From contig CAYMYN010000039.1 of the NCBI GenBank assembly GCA_964394665.1, forward strand, positions 1 through 37,438: a stretch of DNA of 37,438 nt, given 5' to 3'. Shown piece after piece: positions 15,279 through 24,168 of the stretch. The stretch is from CAYMYN01 sp964394665 (GTDB taxonomy: Bacteria; Planctomycetota; UBA1135; GCA-002686595). The translations under genes and the position numbers were made by a program. How positions within the stretch are numbered: position 1 is the stretch's first letter; each line of letters starts with the position of its first letter. A model generated the notes under the pieces. It was given only the letters and a program-made list of their open reading frames with translations, was not told where the DNA came from and did no database searches.

Positions 15279-16484
15279 ATGCTCGCCCCCGCCCGCTCCC
15301 CCGCCGCGCGCCTGGCGATCCTCGGCCTGGTCACCTTCCTGACCATCCTGCCGGTGACGCTCGTCGTGCCGGTGCTCAAGGACCTGGTGCAGGACCGCTT
15401 CGGGGTCGGCGACCTGGCGACCTCGTCGTTCATGGCGATCAACATGGCCGGCGCGATCGTCGCGGCGCCGCTGGCGGGGCTGGTCTCCGACCGGCTCGGA
15501 CGGCGCAGGGTGCTGGTGCTCGCTGGCCTGCTCGCCGACGCGCTCCTGCTGGCCGCGCTGGCGCTGGCGCCGAGCTACGCCTCGCTGCTGGGCCTGCGCC
15601 TGCTCGAGGGCGCCGCACACGCCCTGGCGCTCTCGGTCGTGCTGGCGATGGCGGCCGACGCCGCGCGCGCCGCGGGCAGCGGGCGAGCGATGGGTGCCGT
15701 GGGCGCGACCCTGACCCTGGGCGTGGCCCTGGGCGCGCCCCTGGGCGGGAAGCTCGGCGAGCTCGGCCCCACCGCGCCGCTGTGGGCGGGCGCCGGCCTG
15801 GCACTGCTGGCGACCCTCGTCGCCGCGCTCCTGCTCGAGGAGGAACACGCCGCGCCGCGCCCGCGGACGCGCCTCCTGGCGGAGCTGCTGGCGGCGCGCC
15901 GCGTGTTGTTCGTGCCGCTCGTCTTCGCCTTCGTCGACCGCTTCACGGTCGGGTTCTTCGTCACGACCTTCCCGCTGTGGGCCGGCAACGTGCTGAACGC
16001 AGGACCCGCGCGCATCGGGCTCCTGTTGGCGCTCTTCCTCCTGCCCTTCGCCCTGCTGGCCTATCCCGCGGGACGGCTGGCCGAGCGCACCTCGCGCGTC
16101 GGCCTGCTCGCCGGCGGCTCGCTCGTCTACGGCGCCTTCGTGATCGGGTTGCCCTGGGTCGGCGAGGGATGGCTGCCCGCCCTGCTGGTCCTCCTGGGCG
16201 TGTGCTCGGCGGTCATGTTCGTGCCGAACCTGATGCTGTGCGCCGAGCTCGCCCCGCGCGAGCTGCGCGCCAGCGTGATGGGCGGCTTCAACGCCGCCGG
16301 CTCGCTCGGTTTCCTCGTCGGCCCGCTCGTCGCGGGCCTCGTCTCCCAATCGATCGGAACCCAGCACGGCGCCGAGCGCGGCTACCAGGCCGCCTTCGCC
16401 ACCGCCGGCCTGGCCGAGATCCTGTGCGTGCTGCTGACCCTCGGTGCCCTGGCGCGCCTGGCCCGCGCCCCATCCCGCCGCTGA
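15279..16484 (+). CDS. Major facilitator superfamily transporter
   Basis: 401 residues with about 12 hydrophobic helices. The loop between helices 2 and 3 carries the MFS A-motif (GLVSDRLGRRRVLVL) after NMAGAIVAAPLA, and an equivalent loop follows in the second half (YPAGRLAERTSRVGLL). The family couples solute efflux or uptake to an ion gradient. The overall look is of a drug/multidrug-type efflux MFS, but the substrate cannot be told. ATG at 15279 has only a C-rich leader without a Shine-Dalgarno. A TACAGG hexamer near 15225 is the closest thing to a -10. It is divergent from recG. Confidence 0.85.
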   Translation: MLAPARSPAARLAILGLVTFLTILPVTLVVPVLKDLVQDRFGVGDLATSSFMAINMAGAIVAAPLAGLVSDRLGRRRVLVLAGLLADALLLAALALAPSYASLLGLRLLEGAAHALALSVVLAMAADAARAAGSGRAMGAVGATLTLGVALGAPLGGKLGELGPTAPLWAGAGLALLATLVAALLLEEEHAAPRPRTRLLAELLAARRVLFVPLVFAFVDRFTVGFFVTTFPLWAGNVLNAGPARIGLLLALFLLPFALLAYPAGRLAERTSRVGLLAGGSLVYGAFVIGLPWVGEGWLPALLVLLGVCSAVMFVPNLMLCAELAPRELRASVMGGFNAAGSLGFLVGPLVAGLVSQSIGTQHGAERGYQAAFATAGLAEILCVLLTLGALARLARAPSRR

Positions 16485-16508
16485 GGCCCTCCACGCCTCG
16501 GAGGTGCC
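16485..16508 (+). terminator. Weak hairpin after the MFS gene
   Basis: CCTCC (16488-16492) and GGAGG (16500-16504) can pair directly after the MFS stop codon, with partial extension by GGC/GCC. There is no T tract, so its role as terminator is uncertain. Confidence 0.25.
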
Positions 16509-16527
16509 CCGCTCGGGCGCGATGCCG

Positions 16528-16533
16528 TAGGAT
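16528..16533 (+). promoter_or_regulatory. Putative -10 element (TAGGAT)
   Basis: TAGGAT is 83 nt upstream of the ATG at 16617, leaving a long leader. The leader ends in an AGGAG Shine-Dalgarno at 16607-16611. Confidence 0.4.
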
Positions 16534-16616
16534 GGCCGTCCGGGCGCGGGGTGGGGTCGCGACGCGGGTCGCGACCGCTCGCGAGCCAAACGGCTTCTTC
16601 CGCCGCAGGAGTTCCC

Positions 16617-19310
16617 ATGTCGGTCCTCAGCTACGCGTTGCTGGCCTTCACCCTCCCCGTGGGTGCGCAATTCGCCGCACCGGGCGTCGGCCCTTCGATT
16701 CACGCCGGCGCGAGCGCGACCCACTCGAATTCCCTGGCCGCGACCTGCGAGCCGAGTTGGTCGCGCCTGTTCGGGGGCTGGCCCGGTACCAACGGTGAGG
16801 TCAAAGCCGCCTGCGCCTACGACGACGGCAGCGGCACCGCCCTGTACGTCACGGTCGACTCCCCGAGCGCCAGCTACTCGGGGATCGTGTCACGCTGGGA
16901 CGGGGCGCGCTGGACGCAGATCGGCCACCTAGCGGGGAACGGCTTCACGGCCCTGACCTCGCTGGCCGTGTACGACGACGGCCGCGGGGAGGCGCTCTAC
17001 GTCGGTGGGGACTTCCAGTCCGCCGACGGCATTCCCGTGGCGGGCCTTGCCCGTTGGGATGGAGTGGCCTGGGAGAAACCCGGGATCACGATCCCCATGT
17101 ACGTGGAGGCACTATGCGTCTACGACGCCGGTAACGGTCCGAAGCTATACGTCGGGACCCGCTCGGGGCTCGTGCGCTGCTGGGATGGAAACCTGTGGAG
17201 CACCGTCGGCTCGGCGAACGGGGACATCCAACACCTGCTCGTCCACGACGACGGGAGCGGTCCCCGGCTCTACGCCTCGGGGTTGTTCACTACCCTCTCG
17301 GGGCAGACCGCGCACCGCATCGCTTGCTGGGACGGGACGGATTGGTCCCCGGTCGGTGGCGGCCTGGGGGGCAACACGCTCGCCATGGCGCAGTTCGACG
17401 AGGGGCATGGACCCCGGTTGTTCGCAGGAGGGCTGTTCGACCATGCGGGCGGGCAACCGGCGAACCAGATCGCGCGTTGGGACGGCACGCAGTGGACGCC
17501 GCTGGGACCGGGCCTGAACTTCACCGTCGAGTGCCTCGAGGTCTTCGACGAAGGAGCCGGTCCGGCGCTCTTCGCGGGCGGGAGCTTCACCAGCGCAGGC
17601 GGTGCCCAGGCGCACAAGATCGCGCGCTGGAACGGCTCGTCCTGGACCGAGGTCGGCGGTGGCCTGGGCGCAGTGGGCACCCGAGTCCGAGCCCTGGCGG
17701 TGCACGACGATGGGCAGGGCCCCGCGCTCTTCGTGGGCGGCTACTTCGGAACCGTCGGCGCCCTCGAGGCCCGTTCCATCGTGGCCTGGACCGGCAGCAC
17801 CTGGCGGGAGCTCGGCGAGCGGGGCCTGGATGGCCCGATCACCGCGCTGCTCACGCACGACGACGGCAATGGCCCCGCCTTGTATGCCTCGGGGTACTTC
17901 AGCGCCCTGGGCACGACGCCCTTGAATCGCATCCTGCGCTGGGACGGGCAGACCGCGACGCCCCTGGGAAGCGGCTCGGCGGTGCCGGTCGGCCTGCTGG
18001 GGAGCTTCGACGCGGGCAGTGGTGCGGAGCTGATCGTGACCGGCAACTTCACCGAGATCGGCGGCGTGCCCGCGGCGTCCATCGCCCGCTGGAACGGCTC
18101 GAGCTGGAATCCCCTGGGCAGCGGACTCGGCGGTGGCGTCGCCCGAGCGATCGCCGTGTTCGACGACGGAACCGGATCGGCCCTGTACGTCGGCGGAGGG
18201 TTCAGCTCGGCGGGGGGACATCCCGTCAGCGGCTTGGCACGCTGGAACGGGACCGACTGGTGGCCGGTCCCGGGCCACCTGGATGGCGCGATCCTGACCC
18301 TGGCGGTCCTGGACGATGGGAGCGGCCCCGCGCTGTACGTGGGCGGACAATTCACCCACGCCGACGGGCTGCTCGCGCCCGGCTTCGCCAAGTGGGACGG
18401 ATCCGCCTGGCATGCCCTGGGGACCATCCCGGGCACCTCCGTCCGCCTGCTGACTCTCTTCGACGACAGCACGGGGCCGGCGCTCCATGCGAGCGGGACG
18501 ATCTACGTCCACCATCCCCCCGTCCTGATGCGGATGGCCCGCTGGAACGGATCCGGATTCGTCTCGCTGGGCGGGACCTGGAGCTCGCCTCCCACCTTCC
18601 TCGAATGCTTCGACGACGGCCGTGGACCGGCTCTCTATGCGGGGGGCGGCTTCACGCTCACGACCGACGTCACGATCTCTCGACTGGCTCGCTGGGATGG
18701 GGCCGCGTGGAGCGCCGTTCCCGATCCACCCGGGTACATCTCGAACCTCGCGGTGTTCGACGCCGGCCAGGGTGCTGCCCTGTACACGGGCTCGCAGTCC
18801 TCATCGCAACCGGGAAGCTCCTACCTGCATCAGCTCCAGGGCTGCCCGCCGCGCTTCGATCGCACCTACTGCTTCGGCACCGCCGCGCAGTGTCCGTGCG
18901 GGAATGCCGGCGGGTACCAGGCCGGCTGCGGCAACTCCAACGGGATCGGCGGCTCCCTCGTCGCCGGCGGCAGCGGGAGCCTGCTGGCGGACGACCTGAC
19001 CCTCTCCGCGCGCGAGCTGATGATCCTGCAACCCGCGCTGCTCTTCGCCGGTACGAACGCACCGAACGCCGGCCTGGGCGTGCCCTTCGGCGACGGATTG
19101 CGCTGCGCGGGCGGCGTCGTCCGGCGCCTCGGAGTGCGCACGTCCTCGATGTTCGGCAATGCGAATTGGGGACCCGCCCTGCTCTCGCAGGGCGCCTTCG
19201 CGGCCGGAGCGACGGCGCGTTTCCAGGTCTGGTACCGCGACCCCAGCGGCTCGCCCTGCGGCGCGGGCTTCAACCTCACCAACGGCATGGCGGTGACGGT
19301 CGCTCCCTGA
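16617..19310 (+). CDS. Secreted repeat protein, probable beta-propeller
   Basis: 897 residues. A signal peptide (MSVLSYALLAFTLPVGAQ) is followed by a short linker, then 14 repeats of about 45-50 residues (about residues 63-735). Each has a core like VxDDGxGPALYVGGxF followed by ARWDGxxWxxLGxGL. Such W-D-G/DDG repeats suggest beta-propeller blades, and 14 units could give two seven-bladed propellers. The last 150 residues, beginning YCFGTAAQCPCGNAGG, form a Cys/Gly-rich C-terminal domain also found in the protease at 10668-12986. No catalytic motif is visible; a role in adhesion or extracellular binding is inference. ATG 16617 is set by the AGGAG 5 nt upstream and the signal peptide. A and T in third codon positions look more frequent than in neighbouring genes. 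Confidence 0.8.
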   Translation: MSVLSYALLAFTLPVGAQFAAPGVGPSIHAGASATHSNSLAATCEPSWSRLFGGWPGTNGEVKAACAYDDGSGTALYVTVDSPSASYSGIVSRWDGARWTQIGHLAGNGFTALTSLAVYDDGRGEALYVGGDFQSADGIPVAGLARWDGVAWEKPGITIPMYVEALCVYDAGNGPKLYVGTRSGLVRCWDGNLWSTVGSANGDIQHLLVHDDGSGPRLYASGLFTTLSGQTAHRIACWDGTDWSPVGGGLGGNTLAMAQFDEGHGPRLFAGGLFDHAGGQPANQIARWDGTQWTPLGPGLNFTVECLEVFDEGAGPALFAGGSFTSAGGAQAHKIARWNGSSWTEVGGGLGAVGTRVRALAVHDDGQGPALFVGGYFGTVGALEARSIVAWTGSTWRELGERGLDGPITALLTHDDGNGPALYASGYFSALGTTPLNRILRWDGQTATPLGSGSAVPVGLLGSFDAGSGAELIVTGNFTEIGGVPAASIARWNGSSWNPLGSGLGGGVARAIAVFDDGTGSALYVGGGFSSAGGHPVSGLARWNGTDWWPVPGHLDGAILTLAVLDDGSGPALYVGGQFTHADGLLAPGFAKWDGSAWHALGTIPGTSVRLLTLFDDSTGPALHASGTIYVHHPPVLMRMARWNGSGFVSLGGTWSSPPTFLECFDDGRGPALYAGGGFTLTTDVTISRLARWDGAAWSAVPDPPGYISNLAVFDAGQGAALYTGSQSSSQPGSSYLHQLQGCPPRFDRTYCFGTAAQCPCGNAGGYQAGCGNSNGIGGSLVAGGSGSLLADDLTLSARELMILQPALLFAGTNAPNAGLGVPFGDGLRCAGGVVRRLGVRTSSMFGNANWGPALLSQGAFAAGATARFQVWYRDPSGSPCGAGFNLTNGMAVTVAP
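16803..18820 (+). repeat. Array of 14 degenerate protein-coding repeats
   Basis: Within the secreted repeat protein, 14 successive units carry a D-D/A/E-G core. Examples are YDDGSGTALYV, YDDGRGEALYV, HDDGSGPRLYA, FDEGHGPRLFA, FDEGAGPALFA, HDDGQGPALFV, HDDGNGPALYA, FDDGTGSALYV, LDDGSGPALYV and FDDGRGPALYA. The period is about 140-150 bp. Units 3, 9, 12 and 14 are the most diverged (DAG or DDS cores). Confidence 0.8.
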
Positions 19311-19321
19311 TCCTCCAGCGC

Positions 19322-19342
19322 CGCGGAGCGCCGGCCTCCGCG
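19322..19342. terminator. Possible bidirectional terminator hairpin
   Basis: CGCGGAG (19322-19328) and CTCCGCG (19336-19342) form a perfect 7-bp stem with a 7-nt loop in the 58-bp gap between two convergent genes. Neither side has a T tract. Confidence 0.3.
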
Positions 19343-19368
19343 CGACGACCTCCAACGGCCCGGACGGG

Positions 19369-21753
19369 TCAGCGGAAGAGCTGGGCGGCGGCGGGTTTGT
19401 TCTGGGGGGAGAAACCGCGGTCGTCGATGCCGCCGACGCCGGGGTCGGGGCCCCAGCCCCAGACGTAGTGGCCGGCGAGGTCCGTGAACTGGGCCTGCGT
19501 CGAGCGCAGGGCCTCGGCGAAGGCCTCGAAGAGCTGCGCTTGGCGCTCGGGGTCCAGGGGGCCGAAGCCGAGCTCGGGGTCGCGCCAGGCCTCGCGCGTG
19601 GAGCGGAAGGCGACTTCGCCGATCAGGAGCGGCCGGCCGCGTTCGCGGGCCAGGAACGCCGCGCGCGCGAGCTGCGAGCGCAACGCGTCGCGCACCCCGG
19701 CCGCGTCGGGCCCCTCCGCCGTGGCGGCCTCGATCTGCGGTTGGAAGAGGATGCCGACCAGGTCGAGGTGCTCCCACAGCGCGAGCGTCTCCGCCTCCTG
19801 CGGGAAGGCGGCCAGAAAGGTCAGGCCGCCGGAGAAGACGCGCCGGACGAGGGCGATCGCGGCTTCCCAGCGCGCGCGTTTGAACTCCAGCACCTCGGGT
19901 CGGCGCTCGCCCGGCGGGCCAGCGAGGGTGCGGCCGGCGTCCCCCTCGTCCTCGCCGACCGAGAGCGCCTCGGCGCCGCACAGCTCGGCGAGCAACGCGG
20001 CGTGCAAGAGCGCCGCCTCGCGGGCCTCGAAGTGTCGCGCCCACTCCTCGAGGCGCGTGCGCCGCGCCCAGCCGGAGAGCGAGCCCGAATCGGAGATCAA
20101 CAGCACCGGCCGCAGGAGGGTCGAGAGGCCCCGTTCGCGCGCCAGGCCCAGGGAGCGGGCGATCGTCGCGTCGCCCTCGAGCGGCCCCAGGCGCGGGAGG
20201 CCGACCTGGCCGGCGAAACGCGCCTCCACGGGATGCTCGACGAAGTAGGCGAGCTGGGAGAGCGCGTCGGCGCCCGCGGCGCGCGCCTGGTCGAGGCTCG
20301 CGCCCAGGTCGCCGTGGAGCTGGTTGCCCCCGGGCGCGGGCCGCGAGTCGAGGGCCACGCCGCGGCGCAGGCCGCGACCTTCGAAAGCAGCGCGGCCCTC
20401 GGCGCGCCGCGCGCGGCTCGCGGCCAGGGCGGGCTGCAGGTACGCGCCGAGCCAGAGCTCGAAGCCCTCCAGGACCTGCGCGCGGCGGCGGCCCCGTTCC
20501 TCCGGCGCGAGATCGGCGCCGAACTCGCCGCGCCACCAGGCGCAGAAGCCGCGCTCGCCGAGCTCGGCGCGCAGGAAACGCACCAGCAGCGCGCGGCCGG
20601 GAACGGTGACGTGCGGCGAGAGGCGCGCGTCCAGGCTCGGATCGCAGAGCGCGAGGGCGCTCGGCACGAGGGCTCCGTCGACCAGGTGCGCGCCCCACTC
20701 GGCGAGCCCCCGCCCCCACCAGGTGTCCGCCAGCTCGACGCCCGCGGCCTCGGCCAACCAAGCGTCCCGCGGCGCGCCCAGGGCCGCCTCGAGCAGCGCC
20801 GCGCCGAAGGCCGCGCCACCGTCGTCGGCGACGCCCGCGGAGACCAGCATCGTCACGAGCCCCGACGCGGGTTGGGCCAGGGCGAGCTCGACGCGGCCGA
20901 ATCCACGGACGAAGTCCGCGGGCGAGCCGAGCAGGGACAGCCGCCAGGGGTCCGGGCGGGGCTCGAAACCCGCGGCGCGCAGGCGGGTGTGGGCGTCGGT
21001 GCGCACGCGCTCGACGCTGCTCAGGAGCGCGCCCAGGCGCCGCAGGTCGACCCCGGGCGCGACGAGCACCTCGAGGCCCTCGGGCGCGCCGGGCAACGGG
21101 CGCGAACGACCGGAGAGCGCACGGCGCGCGGCCGCGCGGTCGACGAGGGTCGCGCGCTGGGCGCCGCCGGCCAGGCCCAGGCGCAGCTCGAGCACCGGCT
21201 CGCCGCCGCGGAAGGCGCGCGCGCCCGGCCAGCCGACCGGCTCGAGCCGCGCCAGGCGCCGAGCGAGTTCGTCGGCGTCGCTCCCCAGCACCAACGTCAG
21301 CGGCTGGCCGGGGCGCGAGGGGTCCTCGAAGGTCGCCACCAGCGAGTGCTCGGACAGAAAGCCGCGATCGAGATACCGGAAGCCCCCGCGGCCGTCGGGC
21401 TGGACCCCCAGGCGCGCCAGGATCGGCGCGAGCTCGGGCGCGTCGGGACCGCCCACCAAGACCCGCGGCGCGCGCCGCGAGCCCCGTTCCCCCGCGGCGA
21501 GCACGCGCGTCTCGAAGGCCCGCGCGGCTTGATTGCGACCGACGGACCAACGCTCGGCGAGGCGCTCGCACTCCGCGCGCAACGACGGCTCCCCGGCGCC
21601 GACGAGCTCGATCTCGAGGTGCGAGGCGTGGAACAGGCGCGCCGCGAGTTGCGCCGGCTCGCGCGCCGGCGCCGGGCCGCAGCCCGCCGCGCACACGGCG
21701 GCGAGGAGCGCCAGCAGGCGGCCGATCGCGCGGCCCGCGGGGCGGTGGGTCAA
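19369..21753 (-). CDS. Lipoprotein with GH113-like TIM-barrel domain
   Basis: 794 residues from a TTG start. A signal sequence ends in lipobox CAAGC with the lipidated Cys at residue 25. Residues about 30-480 form a large domain I do not recognise, peptidase- or chaperone-like in composition. From about residue 480, GVALDSRP, QLHGDLGASLDQARAAGADA, an SVGEDEGD stretch (Glu601), LLIGEVAFRSTREAW (Glu713) and the ending GFSPQNKPAAAQL match GH113-type TIM barrels, for which two Glu residues are expected catalysts. GH113 members include beta-mannanases; the substrate here is unknown. The TTG overlaps the ABC exporter stop in TTGA (21750-21753), so the two are probably translationally coupled. A GGGGG run shortly upstream may act as a weak ribosome binding site. 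Confidence 0.75.
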   Translation of the reverse strand: MTHRPAGRAIGRLLALLAAVCAAGCGPAPAREPAQLAARLFHASHLEIELVGAGEPSLRAECERLAERWSVGRNQAARAFETRVLAAGERGSRRAPRVLVGGPDAPELAPILARLGVQPDGRGGFRYLDRGFLSEHSLVATFEDPSRPGQPLTLVLGSDADELARRLARLEPVGWPGARAFRGGEPVLELRLGLAGGAQRATLVDRAAARRALSGRSRPLPGAPEGLEVLVAPGVDLRRLGALLSSVERVRTDAHTRLRAAGFEPRPDPWRLSLLGSPADFVRGFGRVELALAQPASGLVTMLVSAGVADDGGAAFGAALLEAALGAPRDAWLAEAAGVELADTWWGRGLAEWGAHLVDGALVPSALALCDPSLDARLSPHVTVPGRALLVRFLRAELGERGFCAWWRGEFGADLAPEERGRRRAQVLEGFELWLGAYLQPALAASRARRAEGRAAFEGRGLRRGVALDSRPAPGGNQLHGDLGASLDQARAAGADALSQLAYFVEHPVEARFAGQVGLPRLGPLEGDATIARSLGLARERGLSTLLRPVLLISDSGSLSGWARRTRLEEWARHFEAREAALLHAALLAELCGAEALSVGEDEGDAGRTLAGPPGERRPEVLEFKRARWEAAIALVRRVFSGGLTFLAAFPQEAETLALWEHLDLVGILFQPQIEAATAEGPDAAGVRDALRSQLARAAFLARERGRPLLIGEVAFRSTREAWRDPELGFGPLDPERQAQLFEAFAEALRSTQAQFTDLAGHYVWGWGPDPGVGGIDDRGFSPQNKPAAAQLFR

Positions 21754-23657
21754 GACGACCCCCGGGCCAGGGGCTCGCCCGGGCCAGGCTCGAGCTGCTG
21801 CATGGCCACGGCGCGGGCGTACACGCCGCCCCGGGCGAGCAGCTCGTCGTGCGTGCCGAGCTCGACCAAGCGCCCCTGCTCGAGCACCGCGATGCGATCG
21901 GCGTTGCGGATGGTCGAGAGCCGGTGCGCGATCACGATCGCGGTGCGGCCGCGCATCAGGTTCTCGATCGCCCGTTGGACGTAGAGCTCGCTCTCGGTGT
22001 CGAGGTTGCTGGTCGCCTCGTCGAGCAGCAGCAGCGGCGCGCCCTCGAGCAGGGCGCGGGCGATGGTGATGCGTTGGCGCTGCCCGCCCGAGAGCCGCGT
22101 GCCCATGTCGGCCACGTCGGTGTCGTAGCCCAGGGGCAGGGAGGCGATGAAGTCGTGGATGTGGGCGGCGCGCGCGGCGGCCTCGACTTCGGCCTGGGTG
22201 GCCTGCTCGCGGCCGTAGCGGATGTTCTCGCCGATCGTCGCGTGGAACAGGAAGGGCGACTGGTCGACGATCGAGAACAGCTTGCGCCAGGACTCGACCG
22301 AGACGTCGCGCAGGTCGTGGCCGTCGACCGTGATGCGGCCCTCGGTCGGATCGAAGAAGCGGCACACGAGGTTGAGCAAGGTCGACTTGCCGCTGCCCGA
22401 GGAGCCCACCAGGGCCAGGGTCTCGCCCGGGCGCAGCTCGAGGTCGATCGCGCTCAGCACGGGGATCTCGCTCTGGGGATAGCGGAAACCCACCTGCTCC
22501 AGGCGCAGCCCCTCGCCCAAACCGTCGAGGTTCACGGCGCCGTCCCTGTCGAGCAGATCGGGCGTCTCCTCGAACAGCGCGGAGAGGCGCTTGGAAGCGC
22601 CGACCGAGGCCTCCATCGTCGTCCAGGCGCGCGTCAGGCGCTTGACGTGGTTGTACACCTGCGCGATGGCCATGAAGAAGATGGTCATCTTGCCCGGGTT
22701 CGTGAACACGCCGAAGCGGATCGTGCCGTAGCCCACGCCGACCAGCAGCACGGCCAGGCCCACGTGGCTGAAGAGCGTCGTCCAGCCCTGGGCCAGGGAC
22801 TGGGCGCGCACCATCTTCAGCGAGTCCTTGACGTAGCGTTCATTGAGGCGCCGGTAGCGCTCGAGCTCCTTGTCCTCGGCCCCGAAGGCGCGCACCGTGC
22901 GGATGCCCTGCAGCATCTGCGAGAGCACCTGGACCGAGGCGCCCAGGGTGGTGAGGCTCTTGGTCGAACCCTTGCGCACCTTGCGCGAGAGCAACCGGAT
23001 CGGCAGGGCCAAGAGGGGCATCGACACGAGCACCGCCAGGGTCAGCTCGGGCGAGGCGTAGGCCGCCGTCGCCAGGTAGAACAGCGCCAGCAGCGCGTTC
23101 TGCGTCAGGTCGCGGAACCAGACGTTGACCGCGATGAGGGTCTGGCCCACGTCCGCGCTGATGCGCGAGAGCAGGTCGCCCAGCTTGCGGTTGCCGTGGA
23201 AGTGCAGCGAGAGCGCCATCAGGTGGCGCGTCAGGCGCAGGCGCAGGTCGACCACCATCTGCAGCGCGACCCAGCTCGAGAGCCAACTGAAGGCATAGTG
23301 CGCCGCCGCCGCGACGAGCCCCACGAGCGCCAGGGCCGCCGCCACGGCGTACAGGGCGACCAGGCGCGCCTCGGCGCTCCCCGGCCCCTCCCCCCCGACG
23401 CCCAGGGCCTCGCGCAGCCGCTCGAACAGTTGCTGCACCACCCCCGGATCGCTCTCCGCCCCACCGGCCACGGGGAACAGCACCAGGTTGAAGGTCGGCT
23501 CGAGCAGCAGCACCACCGCCGCCTCGCCAAAGGAGGCCAACGCCCCCAGGGCCATCACCGCCAGCAACACCGGCAGCCGCGGCAGCGCATGGGGCGCGAG
23601 CAGCCGCCAGGTGCTCCCCAGGTCCGAGGACCGCTCCCGTTTCGGCTGCTTGCTCAT
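21750..23657 (-). CDS. ABC exporter, MsbA-like (fused TMD and NBD)
   Basis: 635 residues forming a half-transporter that works as a dimer in the cytoplasmic membrane. Six helices lie in about residues 28-335. The ATPase domain follows, with Walker A GSSGSGKST (Lys424), a Q-loop near IVDQSPFLFHATIGENIRYG, signature LSGGQRQR, Walker B LLLLDEATSNLD and switch His in VIAHRLSTI. All ATPase motifs are intact. It looks like MsbA and related lipid or lipid-linked-glycan exporters. An unusual Gly/Glu-rich loop (VAGGAESDPG, then GVGGEGPGSAEA) sits between helices 1 and 2 on the external side. The downstream GH113-like lipoprotein is coupled to it, so the exported substrate may be a glycolipid or glycan processed outside. 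A TACAGT element lies 40 nt upstream. Confidence 0.88.
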   Translation of the reverse strand: MSKQPKRERSSDLGSTWRLLAPHALPRLPVLLAVMALGALASFGEAAVVLLLEPTFNLVLFPVAGGAESDPGVVQQLFERLREALGVGGEGPGSAEARLVALYAVAAALALVGLVAAAAHYAFSWLSSWVALQMVVDLRLRLTRHLMALSLHFHGNRKLGDLLSRISADVGQTLIAVNVWFRDLTQNALLALFYLATAAYASPELTLAVLVSMPLLALPIRLLSRKVRKGSTKSLTTLGASVQVLSQMLQGIRTVRAFGAEDKELERYRRLNERYVKDSLKMVRAQSLAQGWTTLFSHVGLAVLLVGVGYGTIRFGVFTNPGKMTIFFMAIAQVYNHVKRLTRAWTTMEASVGASKRLSALFEETPDLLDRDGAVNLDGLGEGLRLEQVGFRYPQSEIPVLSAIDLELRPGETLALVGSSGSGKSTLLNLVCRFFDPTEGRITVDGHDLRDVSVESWRKLFSIVDQSPFLFHATIGENIRYGREQATQAEVEAAARAAHIHDFIASLPLGYDTDVADMGTRLSGGQRQRITIARALLEGAPLLLLDEATSNLDTESELYVQRAIENLMRGRTAIVIAHRLSTIRNADRIAVLEQGRLVELGTHDELLARGGVYARAVAMQQLEPGPGEPLARGSS

Positions 23658-23697
23658 CGGCGCCCCGACGGACCTCGCCCGGGGTCCGTGGCGGGCG

Positions 23698-23703
23698 ACT
23701 GTA
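23698..23703 (-). promoter_or_regulatory. Putative -10 element (TACAGT) of the ABC exporter operon
   Basis: TACAGT on the minus strand, 40 nt upstream of the ATG at 23657. A TACCAT on the opposite strand at 23702-23707 overlaps it, but it is unlikely to drive a gene because only the fabH remnant lies that way in antisense. Confidence 0.4.
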
Positions 23704-23772
23704 CCATCGGCGCGAGCGGCTTCCAGGCCGGCGACGCTCGCCGAGCGGGCCGCGGGAGCCCCGGCGCGCCGC

Positions 23773-24110
23773 TCACCAGCGCAGCAGGGTCGCGCCCCAG
23801 GTCAAGCCGCCGCCGAAGGCGACCAGCAGCACGTGCATGCCGCGCTCGAGTCGGCCGGTTCGATGGGCTTCGTCGAGGGCCATGGGGATCGATGCGTTGG
23901 AGGTGTTGTCGCAACGCTCGCCGTTCCAGCCAGAGCCAGGGCGCGTCGGCCCGCCTCGCTCGCCAGGTCCGAGATCGCCGCTCCCGGAGCGGCGTCGAGA
24001 CGCTGGCGGGCGCCGATGCAGCACCCGACCCACAGGGACCTCGTGTCGACCAGCCGCTCGAGCTCGGCGTCCTCGAGCAGACGCCCGGGAGCGTAGGAGC
24101 CGAGGCCCAT
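23773..24110 (-). pseudogene. fabH: fabH remnant (beta-ketoacyl-ACP synthase III) with large internal deletion
   Basis: Only the two ends of a FabH protein can be read, in different frames. The N-terminal part (24110 to about 23925) begins MGLGSYAPGRLLEDAELERL and continues to SDLASEAGRRALALAG. The C-terminal part (about 23910 to 23773) reads CDNTSNASIPMALDEAHRTG and ends LLVAFGGGLTWGATLLRW. A normal FabH has about 320 residues; about 108 remain. The region holding the active-site Cys and His is missing, although the Asn of the DNTSNAS block remains. The N-terminal stretch TRSLWVGCCIGARQRL also differs from the usual WIxTRTGIRER. The remnant borders the glycan-modification operon at 24184, whose acquisition may have accompanied the deletion. 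An assembly collapse cannot be excluded. Confidence 0.85.
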
Positions 24111-24168
24111 GACCCCACCGCAGCGGTTCCCGCCACGGTGCTCCGCGCGGGCGCCGGGGAGGCTCTGC

